NCBI RefSeq assembly: GCF_913054185.1
Contig: NZ_CAJXIV010000004.1
Location: 1 to 64,000, forward strand
Reading direction: 5' to 3'
Length of the DNA: 64,000 bases
From: an uncultured Shimia sp.
GTDB taxonomy: Bacteria > Pseudomonadota > Alphaproteobacteria > Rhodobacterales > Rhodobacteraceae
Position numbers and translations under genes: made by a program. Under the pieces are notes generated by a model. The model saw nothing but the letters and a program-made list of their open reading frames with translations, searched no databases and was not told where the DNA came from. Numbering within the stretch: position 1 is the first letter of the stretch; every line of letters starts with the position of its first letter. Shown here one piece after another: positions 34,787-42,419 of this stretch.

Positions 34787-34968
34787 AGGGAGGTAAGTGG
34801 CGGGCCCGCAAACGCAGCCGTAGGGTTATCTCATTCCCGAGGACCTGTATGTACAGGTGGGTGCCAGGTAATCAGGCCAGGACCAGAACAGAGCCAGCTC
34901 CCTCGGAATTGCTTAAGGCCACCGGAATGCAACCGAATTACGAGAAGGGCAGAACCCGCCGCCTCTCT
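34787..34968 (+). ncRNA. Candidate structured RNA, family not recognised
   Basis: The 335-base gap before mmcB holds no convincing gene but has long-range complementarity: AGGGAGG (34787-34793) with CCTCTCT (34962-34968), and GGCGGG (34799-34804) with CCCGCC (34955-34960). The outer stem contains a G-U pair only on the plus strand. Inside, CCGAGG (34837-34842) pairs with CCTCGG (34901-34906) and encloses the palindrome ACCTGTA-TG-TACAGGT (34843-34858). It does not match the cores of RNase P, SRP, tmRNA or 6S RNA that I know. A weak promoter (TTGGTA near 34712, GACATA near 34736) could serve it. Confidence 0.3.
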
Positions 34969-35027
34969 ATCTATGCCTGAGGGTGGCACGGCGCAAGGGG
35001 TTGGGCAAAAATTGCGACTTGCATTTT

Positions 35028-35042
35028 GTTCTCTAAATGTTC
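35028..35042 (+). promoter_or_regulatory. Alphaproteobacterial SOS (LexA) box
   Basis: GTTC-TCTAAAT-GTTC matches the alphaproteobacterial LexA site GTTC-N7-GTTC exactly. It ends 11 bases before the mmcB start codon, so LexA binding would block its transcription. Confidence 0.85.
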
Positions 35043-35053
35043 ACGTTGGGAGC

Positions 35054-35521
35054 ATGGGTGACACAGCAACACAAACCTTACAGCCGGGGCAGTTACTTGC
35101 CCGTGGTGTGAGCCGCCATCTGCGCAGCCATGGCTATGTGTCGATTGAGGAATTTGTGCCCACACGGGGATTGCGAGTGGATGTGATGGCGCTTGGCCCC
35201 AAGGGTGAGATTTGGGTGATTGAGTGCAAATCCAGTCGCGCGGATTTTCAATCGGATACCAAGTGGGAGGGGTATCTGGAGTGGTGTGATCGGTATTTCT
35301 GGGCGGTGGACACCGAGTTTCCCACGGATCTGCTGCCAGAGGGCACGGGGCTGATTTTTGCGGATGCTTATGATGCGGAGATCATCCGAATGGCGCCGGA
35401 GGACAAGCTGGCGCCTGCGCGACGCAAAAAGATGATCCAGAAGTTTGCCACCGATGCGGCGCGGCGGCTGCACCGTTTTCGGGATCCCAAACTGGCGCCG
35501 ATGCCGGACGAGTCCCTCTAA
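35054..35521 (+). CDS. mmcB: MmcB-family DNA repair protein
   Basis: 155 residues. The family core is visible: LLARGVSRHLRSHGYVSIEEFVPTRG cut at VDVMALGPKGE, then WVIECKSSRADFQSDTKWEGY, with the Asp, Glu and Lys of a PD-(D/E)xK nuclease-like fold (VDVMAL, IECK). In Caulobacter mmcB is LexA-regulated and contributes to mitomycin C resistance. The perfect SOS box just upstream supports the assignment. I start at the ATG at 35054 with GGGAG upstream; the longer frame from 34973 would run through the SOS box. Confidence 0.85.
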   Translation: MGDTATQTLQPGQLLARGVSRHLRSHGYVSIEEFVPTRGLRVDVMALGPKGEIWVIECKSSRADFQSDTKWEGYLEWCDRYFWAVDTEFPTDLLPEGTGLIFADAYDAEIIRMAPEDKLAPARRKKMIQKFATDAARRLHRFRDPKLAPMPDESL

Positions 35522-35528
35522 CAGTCAC

Positions 35529-35555
35529 ATTTCCCAAATATCCCGAGGAGGGGGT
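35529..35555 (+). repeat. Dispersed intergenic motif, copy 4 (shortened)
   Basis: TTTCCCAAATATCCCGAGGA and a G-run, directly after the mmcB stop, resembles copies 1-3 but lacks the AATTGGC part. Confidence 0.35.
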
Positions 35556-35594
35556 ACAGTGGGATGTCCCGGAGGGGCTGGCCCTCCGAGAGGT

Positions 35595-35783
35595 TTACTT
35601 GGCCATCTGCCGTGCCGTGGCGGCAGCTGCACGAATTTCTTCGGCAATTTCTTCGGCTTCCTCAGGGTCAAAATCCATTGGGATTTCAATGCCCTCGCCT
35701 TCGATGAAAATACGCACAAACCCCTGATCGGTTGGGCCGATTTGCAGGTTGGCTTCGATGTCGCTTTCGGTGTTGATGCCCAT
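35595..35783 (-). CDS. Small conserved protein (DUF6324-like)
   Basis: 62 residues, acidic. It reads GINTESDIEANLQIGPTDQG and ends in a helical segment DPEEAEEIAEEIRAAAATAR. I recall this as a small roseobacter family (DUF6324). AGGAGA lies upstream of the ATG. No function is known. Confidence 0.7.
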   Translation of the reverse strand: MGINTESDIEANLQIGPTDQGFVRIFIEGEGIEIPMDFDPEEAEEIAEEIRAAAATARQMAK

Positions 35784-35907
35784 AGTGATCTCCTGGTGGA
35801 TTGGGGGCCCAAAAGGGCTGCGTTCTCATATGTTGCCAAATCGGGTATCCTGATCGTGACCCAAAGGCAAGAATGCGGGCCGTCCTGCGTTGGGCGGGGA
35901 GGAAAAA

Positions 35908-36396
35908 ATGCTTGGCAGTGTTGCTGTTCGTTCCTTTGAAGAGGCTGATCTGGATTGGCTGGTCGAGGCCCATGCCACGCTCTATGCGCGCGACGAAGGC
36001 TTTGATGACAGCTTTGGGCCACTGGTGGAGACCATCCTAAAGCGATTTTTGTTGGACCACGATTTTGCACGGGAACGAGGCTGGGTTGCAGATTGGGATG
36101 GTCACAGGTTGGGCAGTGTGTTTTGCGTTCAGGGCCCCCAAGAAAACTGGGCCAAGCTGCGGCTGTTTTTGGTGCTGCCGCAGGCGCGGGGATTCGGTCT
36201 TGGGCAACATCTGCTGGACACATGTTTGGGGTTTGCGCGCGGCGTGGGGTATGACGGTTTGACGCTTTGGACCCACAAAAGCCACGAGGCGGCCTGTGCG
36301 CTCTATGAAAAAAACGGCTTTGCGCTTGAGGCGGAGAAACCGGCGCAAAGCTTTGGCTGCGATCTGATCGAACAAACCTACAAAATTGTGTTTTAG
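35908..36396 (+). CDS. GNAT family acetyltransferase
   Basis: 162 residues. The acetyl-CoA loop is QARGFGLGQHLLDTC, followed by the conserved CALYEKNGFAL near the C-terminus. GGGGAGGA six bases before the ATG at 35908 decides the start. The substrate is unknown. It lies just upstream of tRNA-His on the same strand. Confidence 0.85.
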   Translation: MLGSVAVRSFEEADLDWLVEAHATLYARDEGFDDSFGPLVETILKRFLLDHDFARERGWVADWDGHRLGSVFCVQGPQENWAKLRLFLVLPQARGFGLGQHLLDTCLGFARGVGYDGLTLWTHKSHEAACALYEKNGFALEAEKPAQSFGCDLIEQTYKIVF

Positions 36397-36438
36397 ATGC
36401 TTGCAATCCCCGAACGGGGGCGGTAAATCGCCCTTGTT

Positions 36439-36515
36439 GCCGCCTTAGCTCAGTTGGTTAGAGCACTGGTTTGTGGAACCAGGGGTCCCCCGTTCGAGCC
36501 GGGGAGGCGGTACCA
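36439..36515 (+). tRNA. tRNA-His (GTG)
   Basis: Cloverleaf with acceptor GCCGCCT/AGGCGGT, D arm with TTAGCTCAGTTGGTTAGAGC, anticodon stem CTGGT/ACCAG with loop TTGTGGA (anticodon GTG at 36473-36475), T arm with GTTCGAG, and an encoded CCA (36513-36515). The discriminator is A73 and the first pair G1-U72, and no encoded G-1:C73 pair is present. This is the unusual alphaproteobacterial tRNA-His type. Confidence 0.97.
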
Positions 36516-36587
36516 CCCCCCTCAATACATGTGAAGTTCAATTGCCTGCGCACGTGGTGTTGCGGGTTGTTTGCGTCCCAAAAATTT

Positions 36588-36718
36588 GGGGCGGTTGCGG
36601 GGGGACAGACCCGGCAACCGCCCCGGATGTTGAAACACCAATGGGGATGTAAGTGTCTCAACAAGTGCTGACGGGGGGATGACCCATCAGCGGGAGGAAC
36701 GCGGCTTTTGATCGCGTT
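36588..36718. other. Run of hairpins between tRNA-His and a minus-strand gene
   Basis: Four inverted repeats follow one another: GGGGCGGTTGC/GCAACCGCCCC (36588-36598, 36614-36624), TTGAAACAC/GTGTCTCAA (36630-36638, 36653-36661), GCTGA/TCAGC (36667-36671, 36687-36691), AACGCG/CGCGTT (36698-36703, 36713-36718). None has a clear T-run. It may be a tRNA 3' processing or terminator region, or a small RNA. Confidence 0.35.
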
Positions 36719-36723
36719 TGGCT

Positions 36724-37353
36724 TTAAGGCGCTTTGCCCTGTGCCAGCCATTGTTCAAACAGCGCGATGTCGCTGGCGGGCCAGGGGCCGTCGCTGGGCA
36801 TGCTGCCGTCTTTTAGGCGTGACAAAATCAACGCTCCGTGTTGGCTCACAGCTTCATAAGACCCGAGGTCCAGATCACGCACCATGATCATCATGGCGAT
36901 GTCGTAGGGGCGAAACAGCGGGCGGATGTCGCGGGAAAACTGGGGGCAAAAATCCTCCGACATGGTGATTTTTGGGATTAGGGTGACTTCTGGAATGCCA
37001 AGTTTGGGCTGTAAAAGCGCCAGTTTGGCGTTGCTTTGGGCATGGCAGCGCACCCCAACCAACGGCTGATCTACGCCCCAGAAATTGCCAAGGTCCACGT
37101 CTGGCAAAACCGTGTCAGCGCAAGTGTGGGTGAGCACGGGCAGCGTGGTGCTGAGCGAATCCGGGGCGGTGCCGATCATATCAAACGCCAAAATGCCGTC
37201 TTCTGGCGGTTGCCGGTAGCGGTGCAACGCCAAAGTGGGTGCACGCCAACCGGAGGAGACCGCTCTGGCTTGCACCTGGACCAGCAGGTTGGGCGGTTGG
37301 CCTTCCTGTTGGGTCAGCGTCACCGTGTCGATGGCGTAGATGCGTTGGCTCAT
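36724..37353 (-). CDS. Uncharacterised protein linked to the YcaO/peroxidase cluster
   Basis: 209 residues. The ATG at 37353 has AGGA upstream. The C-terminal third reads FSRDIRPLFRPYDIAMM, SYEAVSQHGALILSRLKDGS and MPSDGPWPASDIALFEQWLAQG. That pattern is familiar from the ends of several bacterial peroxidase- and oxidase-associated proteins and recalls a c-type-cytochrome fold without a CxxCH haem motif. I cannot name a family. It is the downstream partner of the protease gene (35-base gap). Confidence 0.65.
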   Translation of the reverse strand: MSQRIYAIDTVTLTQQEGQPPNLLVQVQARAVSSGWRAPTLALHRYRQPPEDGILAFDMIGTAPDSLSTTLPVLTHTCADTVLPDVDLGNFWGVDQPLVGVRCHAQSNAKLALLQPKLGIPEVTLIPKITMSEDFCPQFSRDIRPLFRPYDIAMMIMVRDLDLGSYEAVSQHGALILSRLKDGSMPSDGPWPASDIALFEQWLAQGKAP

Positions 37354-37388
37354 GTGGCTGGTGTCCTTTGGCGTGTTCTCGGCAGATC

Positions 37389-38774
37389 TTAGGCGGTGAC
37401 GCAATAGCCACGGGCGCGATAGGTTTCAGCAATGCGGAAACACACGCCGCGGAAGGTCACTTCTTTGGTCAGCACGTCGATGTTGGGCACCGCGCCGTCG
37501 CGCAGGAACTCTGCAGAGGCCAGGATGATGGTGTGCAGCGCCTCACCGGAGGTGCCGTAACCAAAGTAGTCCGCCACGGCATCTTCGATGTCGAAGGGCA
37601 CCTGCGAGAATTCCGGGTGTTGAGCCAACATGGTGCGTAATAATTCGGCCCAAATGTTGCCTTGTACACTGAACACACGATGTGGTTCCGAGATGCTTTG
37701 GGGAGCAAAAGTGTGGGTGGGGCGCATCATCATATGCAGTGGTGGCGCGGTTTTGGAGAGGTCGGAAGTGGCGTCTGAGAGGGCCTGTCTGGGCAGGTCA
37801 CACGGGGTTGCCAATCGTAAATCAAGCTGGTCCAGAACGCCGTGCATGTGGCACGCCAAGGCACACTCGCCGCCAGGCCAGTCGTCACCTTCGCCTGCCA
37901 TATGCAAACCCACGGCAGCGCCAGTGTCCGGATCTATCCAGCAGGCCCCACTGTCACCGGGTAGGGACAAGGCGGTCATTGGGGCCGAAATGTCTTGTGG
38001 GACAAGACGGAAGCCGTCGACCTCGACAGTTTTGCTGCCGCCGTTGGCAAAGTTGTGCACCACTTTGTAGGTGCCAATACCATCCACGCGGGCGTGGGTC
38101 AGGCCGGTGGTGCGGCCATATTTGCAGAGATTGCGGCCCAGAGCTGCTGACGCCACACCGGTCAAGGTCAGATTGAGGTGTTTCAAGGTGGGCTGCCATG
38201 GGGTTGCGCCGGTCAAGGGCGCAAAAGCGGCGTCGCCATGACGGGACAACATGGATTTGCTCAGCCGGGCAATGGGCAGATCAGTGGTGGTGCCGCCATA
38301 GACCAGATCGCTGTCGGCGCCTTCGGGGGAGGACAGCACATGCCAGTTCGACAAAACCCCGGGTGAGCCGGTGGCGCGGTCAATGGCTATTGCGCCGATG
38401 GTGCCCCCGTGGGCGCCACGGCGTTGGCAGGGGCTTCCTGAAAGTAAAGTGGCGGTGTAACTGCTTTGCCCATCCGCCTGTTCGCGATGCACCTTGTAGG
38501 TGCTGGCAACCACATCCACAGGAAAGCCGTTGATGCGGCGCACGATACGTTGGCCCGGGTCAAGCTCGTCGTCGGGCAGCTTGGCCTGCACATGCACCCG
38601 CAGGCATAGTTTGTTGGTCGCCAGACCACCAACACGTTTGAAGCCGATGTCATAACCGGTCACGTCAGAACGGTCACAATACATGTCGCGCAGCGCTTCT
38701 AATGCCTCTTTGTGGGCGTCGTTGGCGACAGTTTGGGCTGCGGCTGTGGTCTCTGTTGAGAGGGGGCGGGCCAT
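37389..38774 (-). CDS. Trypsin-like (chymotrypsin-fold) serine protease
   Basis: 461 residues. The catalytic triad is His145 (VLSNWHVLSS), Asp181 (SRHGDAAFAPL) and Ser275 (SLPGDSGACW), in the right order and spacing. The first 90 residues carry a conserved-looking non-catalytic domain, and a C-terminal domain of about 130 residues follows (HPEFSQVPFDIEDAVADYF, EVTFRGVCFRIAETYRARG). There is no signal peptide, so it should be cytoplasmic. GGAGG lies before the ATG. It may process the product of the adjacent YcaO enzyme. The motif TTTGAGACAAA sits 23 bases upstream of its start. Confidence 0.82.
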   Translation of the reverse strand: MARPLSTETTAAAQTVANDAHKEALEALRDMYCDRSDVTGYDIGFKRVGGLATNKLCLRVHVQAKLPDDELDPGQRIVRRINGFPVDVVASTYKVHREQADGQSSYTATLLSGSPCQRRGAHGGTIGAIAIDRATGSPGVLSNWHVLSSPEGADSDLVYGGTTTDLPIARLSKSMLSRHGDAAFAPLTGATPWQPTLKHLNLTLTGVASAALGRNLCKYGRTTGLTHARVDGIGTYKVVHNFANGGSKTVEVDGFRLVPQDISAPMTALSLPGDSGACWIDPDTGAAVGLHMAGEGDDWPGGECALACHMHGVLDQLDLRLATPCDLPRQALSDATSDLSKTAPPLHMMMRPTHTFAPQSISEPHRVFSVQGNIWAELLRTMLAQHPEFSQVPFDIEDAVADYFGYGTSGEALHTIILASAEFLRDGAVPNIDVLTKEVTFRGVCFRIAETYRARGYCVTA

Positions 38775-38796
38775 TGGATCCTCCAGTTTGGTCGTC

Positions 38797-38807
38797 TTTG
38801 AGACAAA
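38797..38807 (-). promoter_or_regulatory. Shared promoter motif, protease copy
   Basis: TTTGAGACAAA, identical to 44045-44055 upstream of the peroxidase. Both are 23 and 48 bases upstream of minus-strand start codons, in the same orientation. Within the 148-base divergent region between protease and YcaO genes. Confidence 0.4.
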
Positions 38808-38922
38808 TGTGCCAAACCCACCGTTATTCTTGCGTGATTTGGCGGGATTACCTTGTATCTTTGGGGCCGGAGCGGGTGATTGACGGTATATTTTTCCGGG
38901 TTGTGAGGGGAATCAGGACGGG

Positions 38923-39975
38923 ATGTTCACGGAACTGCAGGAGTACGAGCGGTCTGCGTCGGGCGAGATGGCGTTGCCGAAAGCGATGCCGGGGTTTTGC
39001 GCGCCGGTTCTAAGACGGTTGGACTATGTCTTTGTTGGGCGTCCTGCCTGTGTGCCTGCGATTGTGATTGCAGGCGGTGTTCTCAAGGATGGCACACCAG
39101 TGTCAGGCGCGGGGGATCTGGTTGAGAACGCCTTGGTGCGACTGGCCGGCGAGGCGGCGGAGCAAATTGGGCTGCGCGCATTTGTCGGCGGATTGTCGGA
39201 TCAGGCGCCTGTTCTGGCGCACGATTTCAGTGAGCAGGTGGAAGTATCGGTGGCGCGGGCGGTTTTGCCCAAGTCAGAGGCGGAGACTGCTGGGTTTTCG
39301 GAAGGCTTAGCCGCGCACACAGACGTCGATGCGGCGCAAAGGCACGGCGTGTTGGAGCTTTTTGAACGGGACGCGGCGACGCATTGGTGGGCCGGGGCAA
39401 CAGAGGCTGTGGAACTGTTGGGCATTGAGGCGCTTGTGGCTCAGGTTCTGGGGGGCAGGATTGGACGACAGACGCGGGTGTTGGATGTGACCTGTGACAC
39501 CGGGGTGCCGGTGGCTCTGGCCGCGTCGTTTGATGCACGTGGCGGCGGATTTTGTTTTGGCGCAGCTGCAGGCATGCATTTACAAGAAGCAGTGGTGTCC
39601 GCGTTGCGCGAACTGGGGGCGGCGGAATTTGGGCATCAGTTGGAAGCTTCTCGGGGCGCCTTGCCCGAGTCCAAAGGATCAAATCTGACCGTCAACACAC
39701 TGACATTGGACAAGTTTAAAGCTGCATTTGTGACGCAGAAAGCTGCGCTTGGGGGGCAGGTTGAAATGCGGGGTGTGATCACGAACGAGGCGTGGGGCGC
39801 GGTTTGTGCCAAAAGCGCCATAAGTATTGTCGATCTGGGTTGTGTTGAAGCGCATTTTCGGGCCATCAAAGCAGTGAGTGCCACGTTGCAGACTGGGCGG
39901 GAAACACATGTAAGCCCACGGCTTCAGATGGCACTTCTGGAAAAAAGACGATGGACGCAGGGGCCTCTTTACTAA
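38923..39975 (+). CDS. YcaO-domain protein
   Basis: 350 residues. The YcaO ATP-binding signature is visible at residues 126-150: FSEGLAAHTDVDAAQRHGVL then ELFERDA, with the Glu of ERD in place. The second signature is AVVSALRELGAAEFG near residue 225. YcaO enzymes use ATP to activate backbone amides, forming azolines, thioamides or amidines on peptides, or act on ribosomal protein S12. The proline-rich PxPxP end of azoline-forming types is missing (it ends KRRWTQGPLY). No partner E1-like gene is near. AGGA precedes the ATG. Overlaps the next gene. Confidence 0.82.
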   Translation: MFTELQEYERSASGEMALPKAMPGFCAPVLRRLDYVFVGRPACVPAIVIAGGVLKDGTPVSGAGDLVENALVRLAGEAAEQIGLRAFVGGLSDQAPVLAHDFSEQVEVSVARAVLPKSEAETAGFSEGLAAHTDVDAAQRHGVLELFERDAATHWWAGATEAVELLGIEALVAQVLGGRIGRQTRVLDVTCDTGVPVALAASFDARGGGFCFGAAAGMHLQEAVVSALRELGAAEFGHQLEASRGALPESKGSNLTVNTLTLDKFKAAFVTQKAALGGQVEMRGVITNEAWGAVCAKSAISIVDLGCVEAHFRAIKAVSATLQTGRETHVSPRLQMALLEKRRWTQGPLY

Positions 39976-42002
39976 TGGAGCAGGACCAAACCAGTTTTGA
40001 GGCGCCGGACAAGCCATCGGAGCGGCTTCAGATCGACGTGATCGGCGGGTTTCAGGCCCGGTGTGATGGCGGGCGTGTTGAGATCAAAAAGAAGAAAGCG
40101 GCGGCGATTTTGGTGCTGCTGTCGCTGTCACCTGATCTGCGCATGACGCGGGAAAAACTGCGCGGTGTGCTGTGGCCGGACAGCTCCGAGACAGCGGCGC
40201 AGACCAGCTTGCGCAACGCAGTTTGGGCCCTAAAAGCAGCGTTGAATGACGCGGGGTTTGACGGGATCTCCAGCGATCGCAGTGATGTGTGGTTGGCGGA
40301 GAAGCGGGTTGACGTGGATCTGGATGTGCTGCTCGACGCGGCGGAGCACGGTGACATGGCGCCGATTTTGCGGGTGGATCCGCAAAAGTTGGCGCGGTTT
40401 GATCGTGATCAGGTTGAAATCAACGACATGTTTTCTGTGCGAGTGACAGACTCGGTTCAACATGTTTGTGGGTTGATGCGGCACCGCCTAAATGCGGCGG
40501 CAGATGCGGCTGGCACGCCAGAAGAGCAGCTCGCCATCCTGCAGTTTGTCGCAAGCATGGACACGGCCGATGAGGGTGCGGCGCGGCGGTTGATCAAAGC
40601 GTATTGGCAGAGTGGCCAAATGGCCAATGCGTTGACTGTGTATCAGTCGCTGTGGAGCCTGCTCGATCAGGAGTATGGCGAAGAGCCGTCTGAGGAAACC
40701 CAGCAACTGGTGGTCGAGATTAAGTCGCCGGCAAGTGCGCCGGTGCCCAAGACCTTGCGCCCGGTGATTGTTGTGGCCCAGCCGAGCTATGGCCATTTGT
40801 CAGCGGAGCGGGCGGGTGAGGCCGAAGCGCTGCGTCAAGCGCTCTGTGCCAACCTCTCTAGGTTCCGTGAGTGGCAGATTTTTGATGCAGCTTTGATGGC
40901 CTCTAACGCGCAGGTAGGAGAACCAGGCGCGGCGAGTTACTCATTGGTGCTACAGCCGCAGCTCCGTGGTGACAGCTTGGCCTGTCGCGCGGTTCTGTCC
41001 GACCGCAGTTCTGGTGAGTTGTTGTGGTCTGAGGCGCTGAGCGACGCGGGGCAGATGACGTTGGCCGAAGGGCCGGGGGCGGCAGAGCGGTTGGCGGTGG
41101 CGTTAAACCTGCATCTGTCGGCCTTCAAGGGACCGCTGATTGCCACCAACAAAACCGCACCAAGCGCGTATGAGCGTTGGGTTGAGGCGCAGGGGCATAT
41201 TCTGCAGTTTACTCTGGACGGATGGAAGACCGCCGAAGGGTTGCTTGACGCACTGATCCGAGATTACCCGGAGTTCAGTCGGGCGTATTCCAGCCGCGCG
41301 TCGATTGAAAACATGCGGCAGATTTCCTTTCCGGGGCTGTATAGTTCGCCGAATTTACATGTCGAAGGGCTGCGACTGGCGCGACGGGCGATTGAACTGG
41401 ACCCAATGGACAGTCGGGGGCAGCTGGCCATGGGCTGGTCCGCTGCGATGTCACGGCAGTTTGAGCAGGCAGAATTGGCCTTTGATCTGGCGTTTCAGTA
41501 CAATGAAAATGACCCTTGGACGATGACGTCCTCTGCTGTGGGGCTGGCCTTTTGTGATCAGCTTGAGGCCTCAAATCGGTTGCTGGATCTGCTGTTCAAA
41601 CTGAACTTCCGATTGCAGCCGTCCCACTGGAGCTACGTGGCGGCTTCGCGGTTTATGGCGGGGGATTATGAGGGCTGCATTGCTGCGTCTGAGAAATCGG
41701 ACGAGATTTCCCATGACGTGCCTGCGTGGCATGCGTCAGCGCTGGGATTGGTCGGGCGCTTGCCTGAGGCGGCTTCGGTGGCGCGGCGGTTTGAAAGCAT
41801 TGCGCGGGCCAATTGGGTCGCAGAAGGGCCGCCGGAGCGGGCCGAAATCACACGCTGGTTGGTGTCTGGCTTCCCGATCCGCAATCGCAAAGTCTGGCTT
41901 GCGCTGCGGGACGGGTTGCGATTGGCGGATATGCCGGTGCCAGATTTGATTCAAAGCGACAAAATTGCGCTTGGATATCAATTAGATCCCGGCAAATCCT
42001 AA
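39951..42002 (+). CDS. SARP/BTAD-type transcriptional regulator with TPR repeats
   Basis: 683 residues from the ATG at 39951; the ATG at 39975 overlapping the ycaO stop is also possible. An N-terminal winged helix (LQIDVIGGFQARCDGG, TREKLRGVLWPDSSETAA, SLRNAVWALKAALNDAGF) is followed by a BTAD-like helical domain (residues about 130-255, RRLIKAYWQSGQMANALTVY). A central domain recalls TolB/adenylate-cyclase-linked folds, and the C-terminal 270 residues look like TPR repeats (ALIRDYPEFSRAYSSRASI, LARRAIELDPMDSRGQLAMG). Probably activates the neighbouring genes. Confidence 0.8.
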   Translation: MDAGASLLMEQDQTSFEAPDKPSERLQIDVIGGFQARCDGGRVEIKKKKAAAILVLLSLSPDLRMTREKLRGVLWPDSSETAAQTSLRNAVWALKAALNDAGFDGISSDRSDVWLAEKRVDVDLDVLLDAAEHGDMAPILRVDPQKLARFDRDQVEINDMFSVRVTDSVQHVCGLMRHRLNAAADAAGTPEEQLAILQFVASMDTADEGAARRLIKAYWQSGQMANALTVYQSLWSLLDQEYGEEPSEETQQLVVEIKSPASAPVPKTLRPVIVVAQPSYGHLSAERAGEAEALRQALCANLSRFREWQIFDAALMASNAQVGEPGAASYSLVLQPQLRGDSLACRAVLSDRSSGELLWSEALSDAGQMTLAEGPGAAERLAVALNLHLSAFKGPLIATNKTAPSAYERWVEAQGHILQFTLDGWKTAEGLLDALIRDYPEFSRAYSSRASIENMRQISFPGLYSSPNLHVEGLRLARRAIELDPMDSRGQLAMGWSAAMSRQFEQAELAFDLAFQYNENDPWTMTSSAVGLAFCDQLEASNRLLDLLFKLNFRLQPSHWSYVAASRFMAGDYEGCIAASEKSDEISHDVPAWHASALGLVGRLPEAASVARRFESIARANWVAEGPPERAEITRWLVSGFPIRNRKVWLALRDGLRLADMPVPDLIQSDKIALGYQLDPGKS

Positions 42003-42017
42003 ACCATTTTTTTGCGG

Positions 42018-42389
42018 TTAGACGCACTTGCGCAGTGCGTAATCCGCGATGCGTTTGGAGCGGAAATTGTGCTCTTCCTCCGATGGAGTGACCAGCGTTG
42101 CATCATAGGCTTCGTCGTAAAAATCCGGCAGCGTGTAAGGGCTGGGTGGTGGCAGGTCGAGGTCGTCTGGATGTGGCAGCATGATGCTCACCACTTTCTG
42201 ATCCGGCGCGTTGAAGATTTTAAGTGGATCTTCGCTGGCAAATTCCTCGGCTAGTTCTGCAACATTGCTGGGCACTTGATCGCGAAAGTCACCGACCGTT
42301 TGCGGCACAGTGTCCGCTTCGCGCGCCCATCCTTGCAGGATTTCGCCCATTTTCAGGTAGTTTTTGATTTTGATTTCATAGGGATCCAT
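42018..42389 (-). CDS. Small acidic protein downstream of the heme peroxidase
   Basis: 123 residues with a very strong ribosome-binding site (AAGGAGG, eight bases before the ATG), so it is surely translated. The N-terminal half is amphipathic-helical (MDPYEIKIKNYLKMGEILQG, NVAELAEEF). The middle is Pro/Asp-rich (HPDDLDLPPPSPYTLPDFYD) and the C-terminus basic with one Cys (RIADYALRKCV). It is 30 bases after the peroxidase gene. The family is not recognised. It is the best candidate in this cluster for a substrate or partner of the YcaO or peroxidase, but nothing proves that. Confidence 0.75.
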   Translation of the reverse strand: MDPYEIKIKNYLKMGEILQGWAREADTVPQTVGDFRDQVPSNVAELAEEFASEDPLKIFNAPDQKVVSIMLPHPDDLDLPPPSPYTLPDFYDEAYDATLVTPSEEEHNFRSKRIADYALRKCV

Positions 42390-42419
42390 TGTTCGTCCTC
42401 CTTGTTTGAACAGTGTTTT

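Noticed and set aside
34787-34968. Assignment as SRP RNA, RNase P RNA, tmRNA or a riboswitch
   Set aside because: The conserved cores (for SRP GGAAG...GCAGCC, for RNase P GAGGAAAGTCC, for cobalamin the B12 box) are not there.
34783-34980. Open frame of 65 codons before mmcB
   Set aside because: TTG start, no family, Arg-rich composition typical of chance, and it lies exactly over the paired RNA-like segment.
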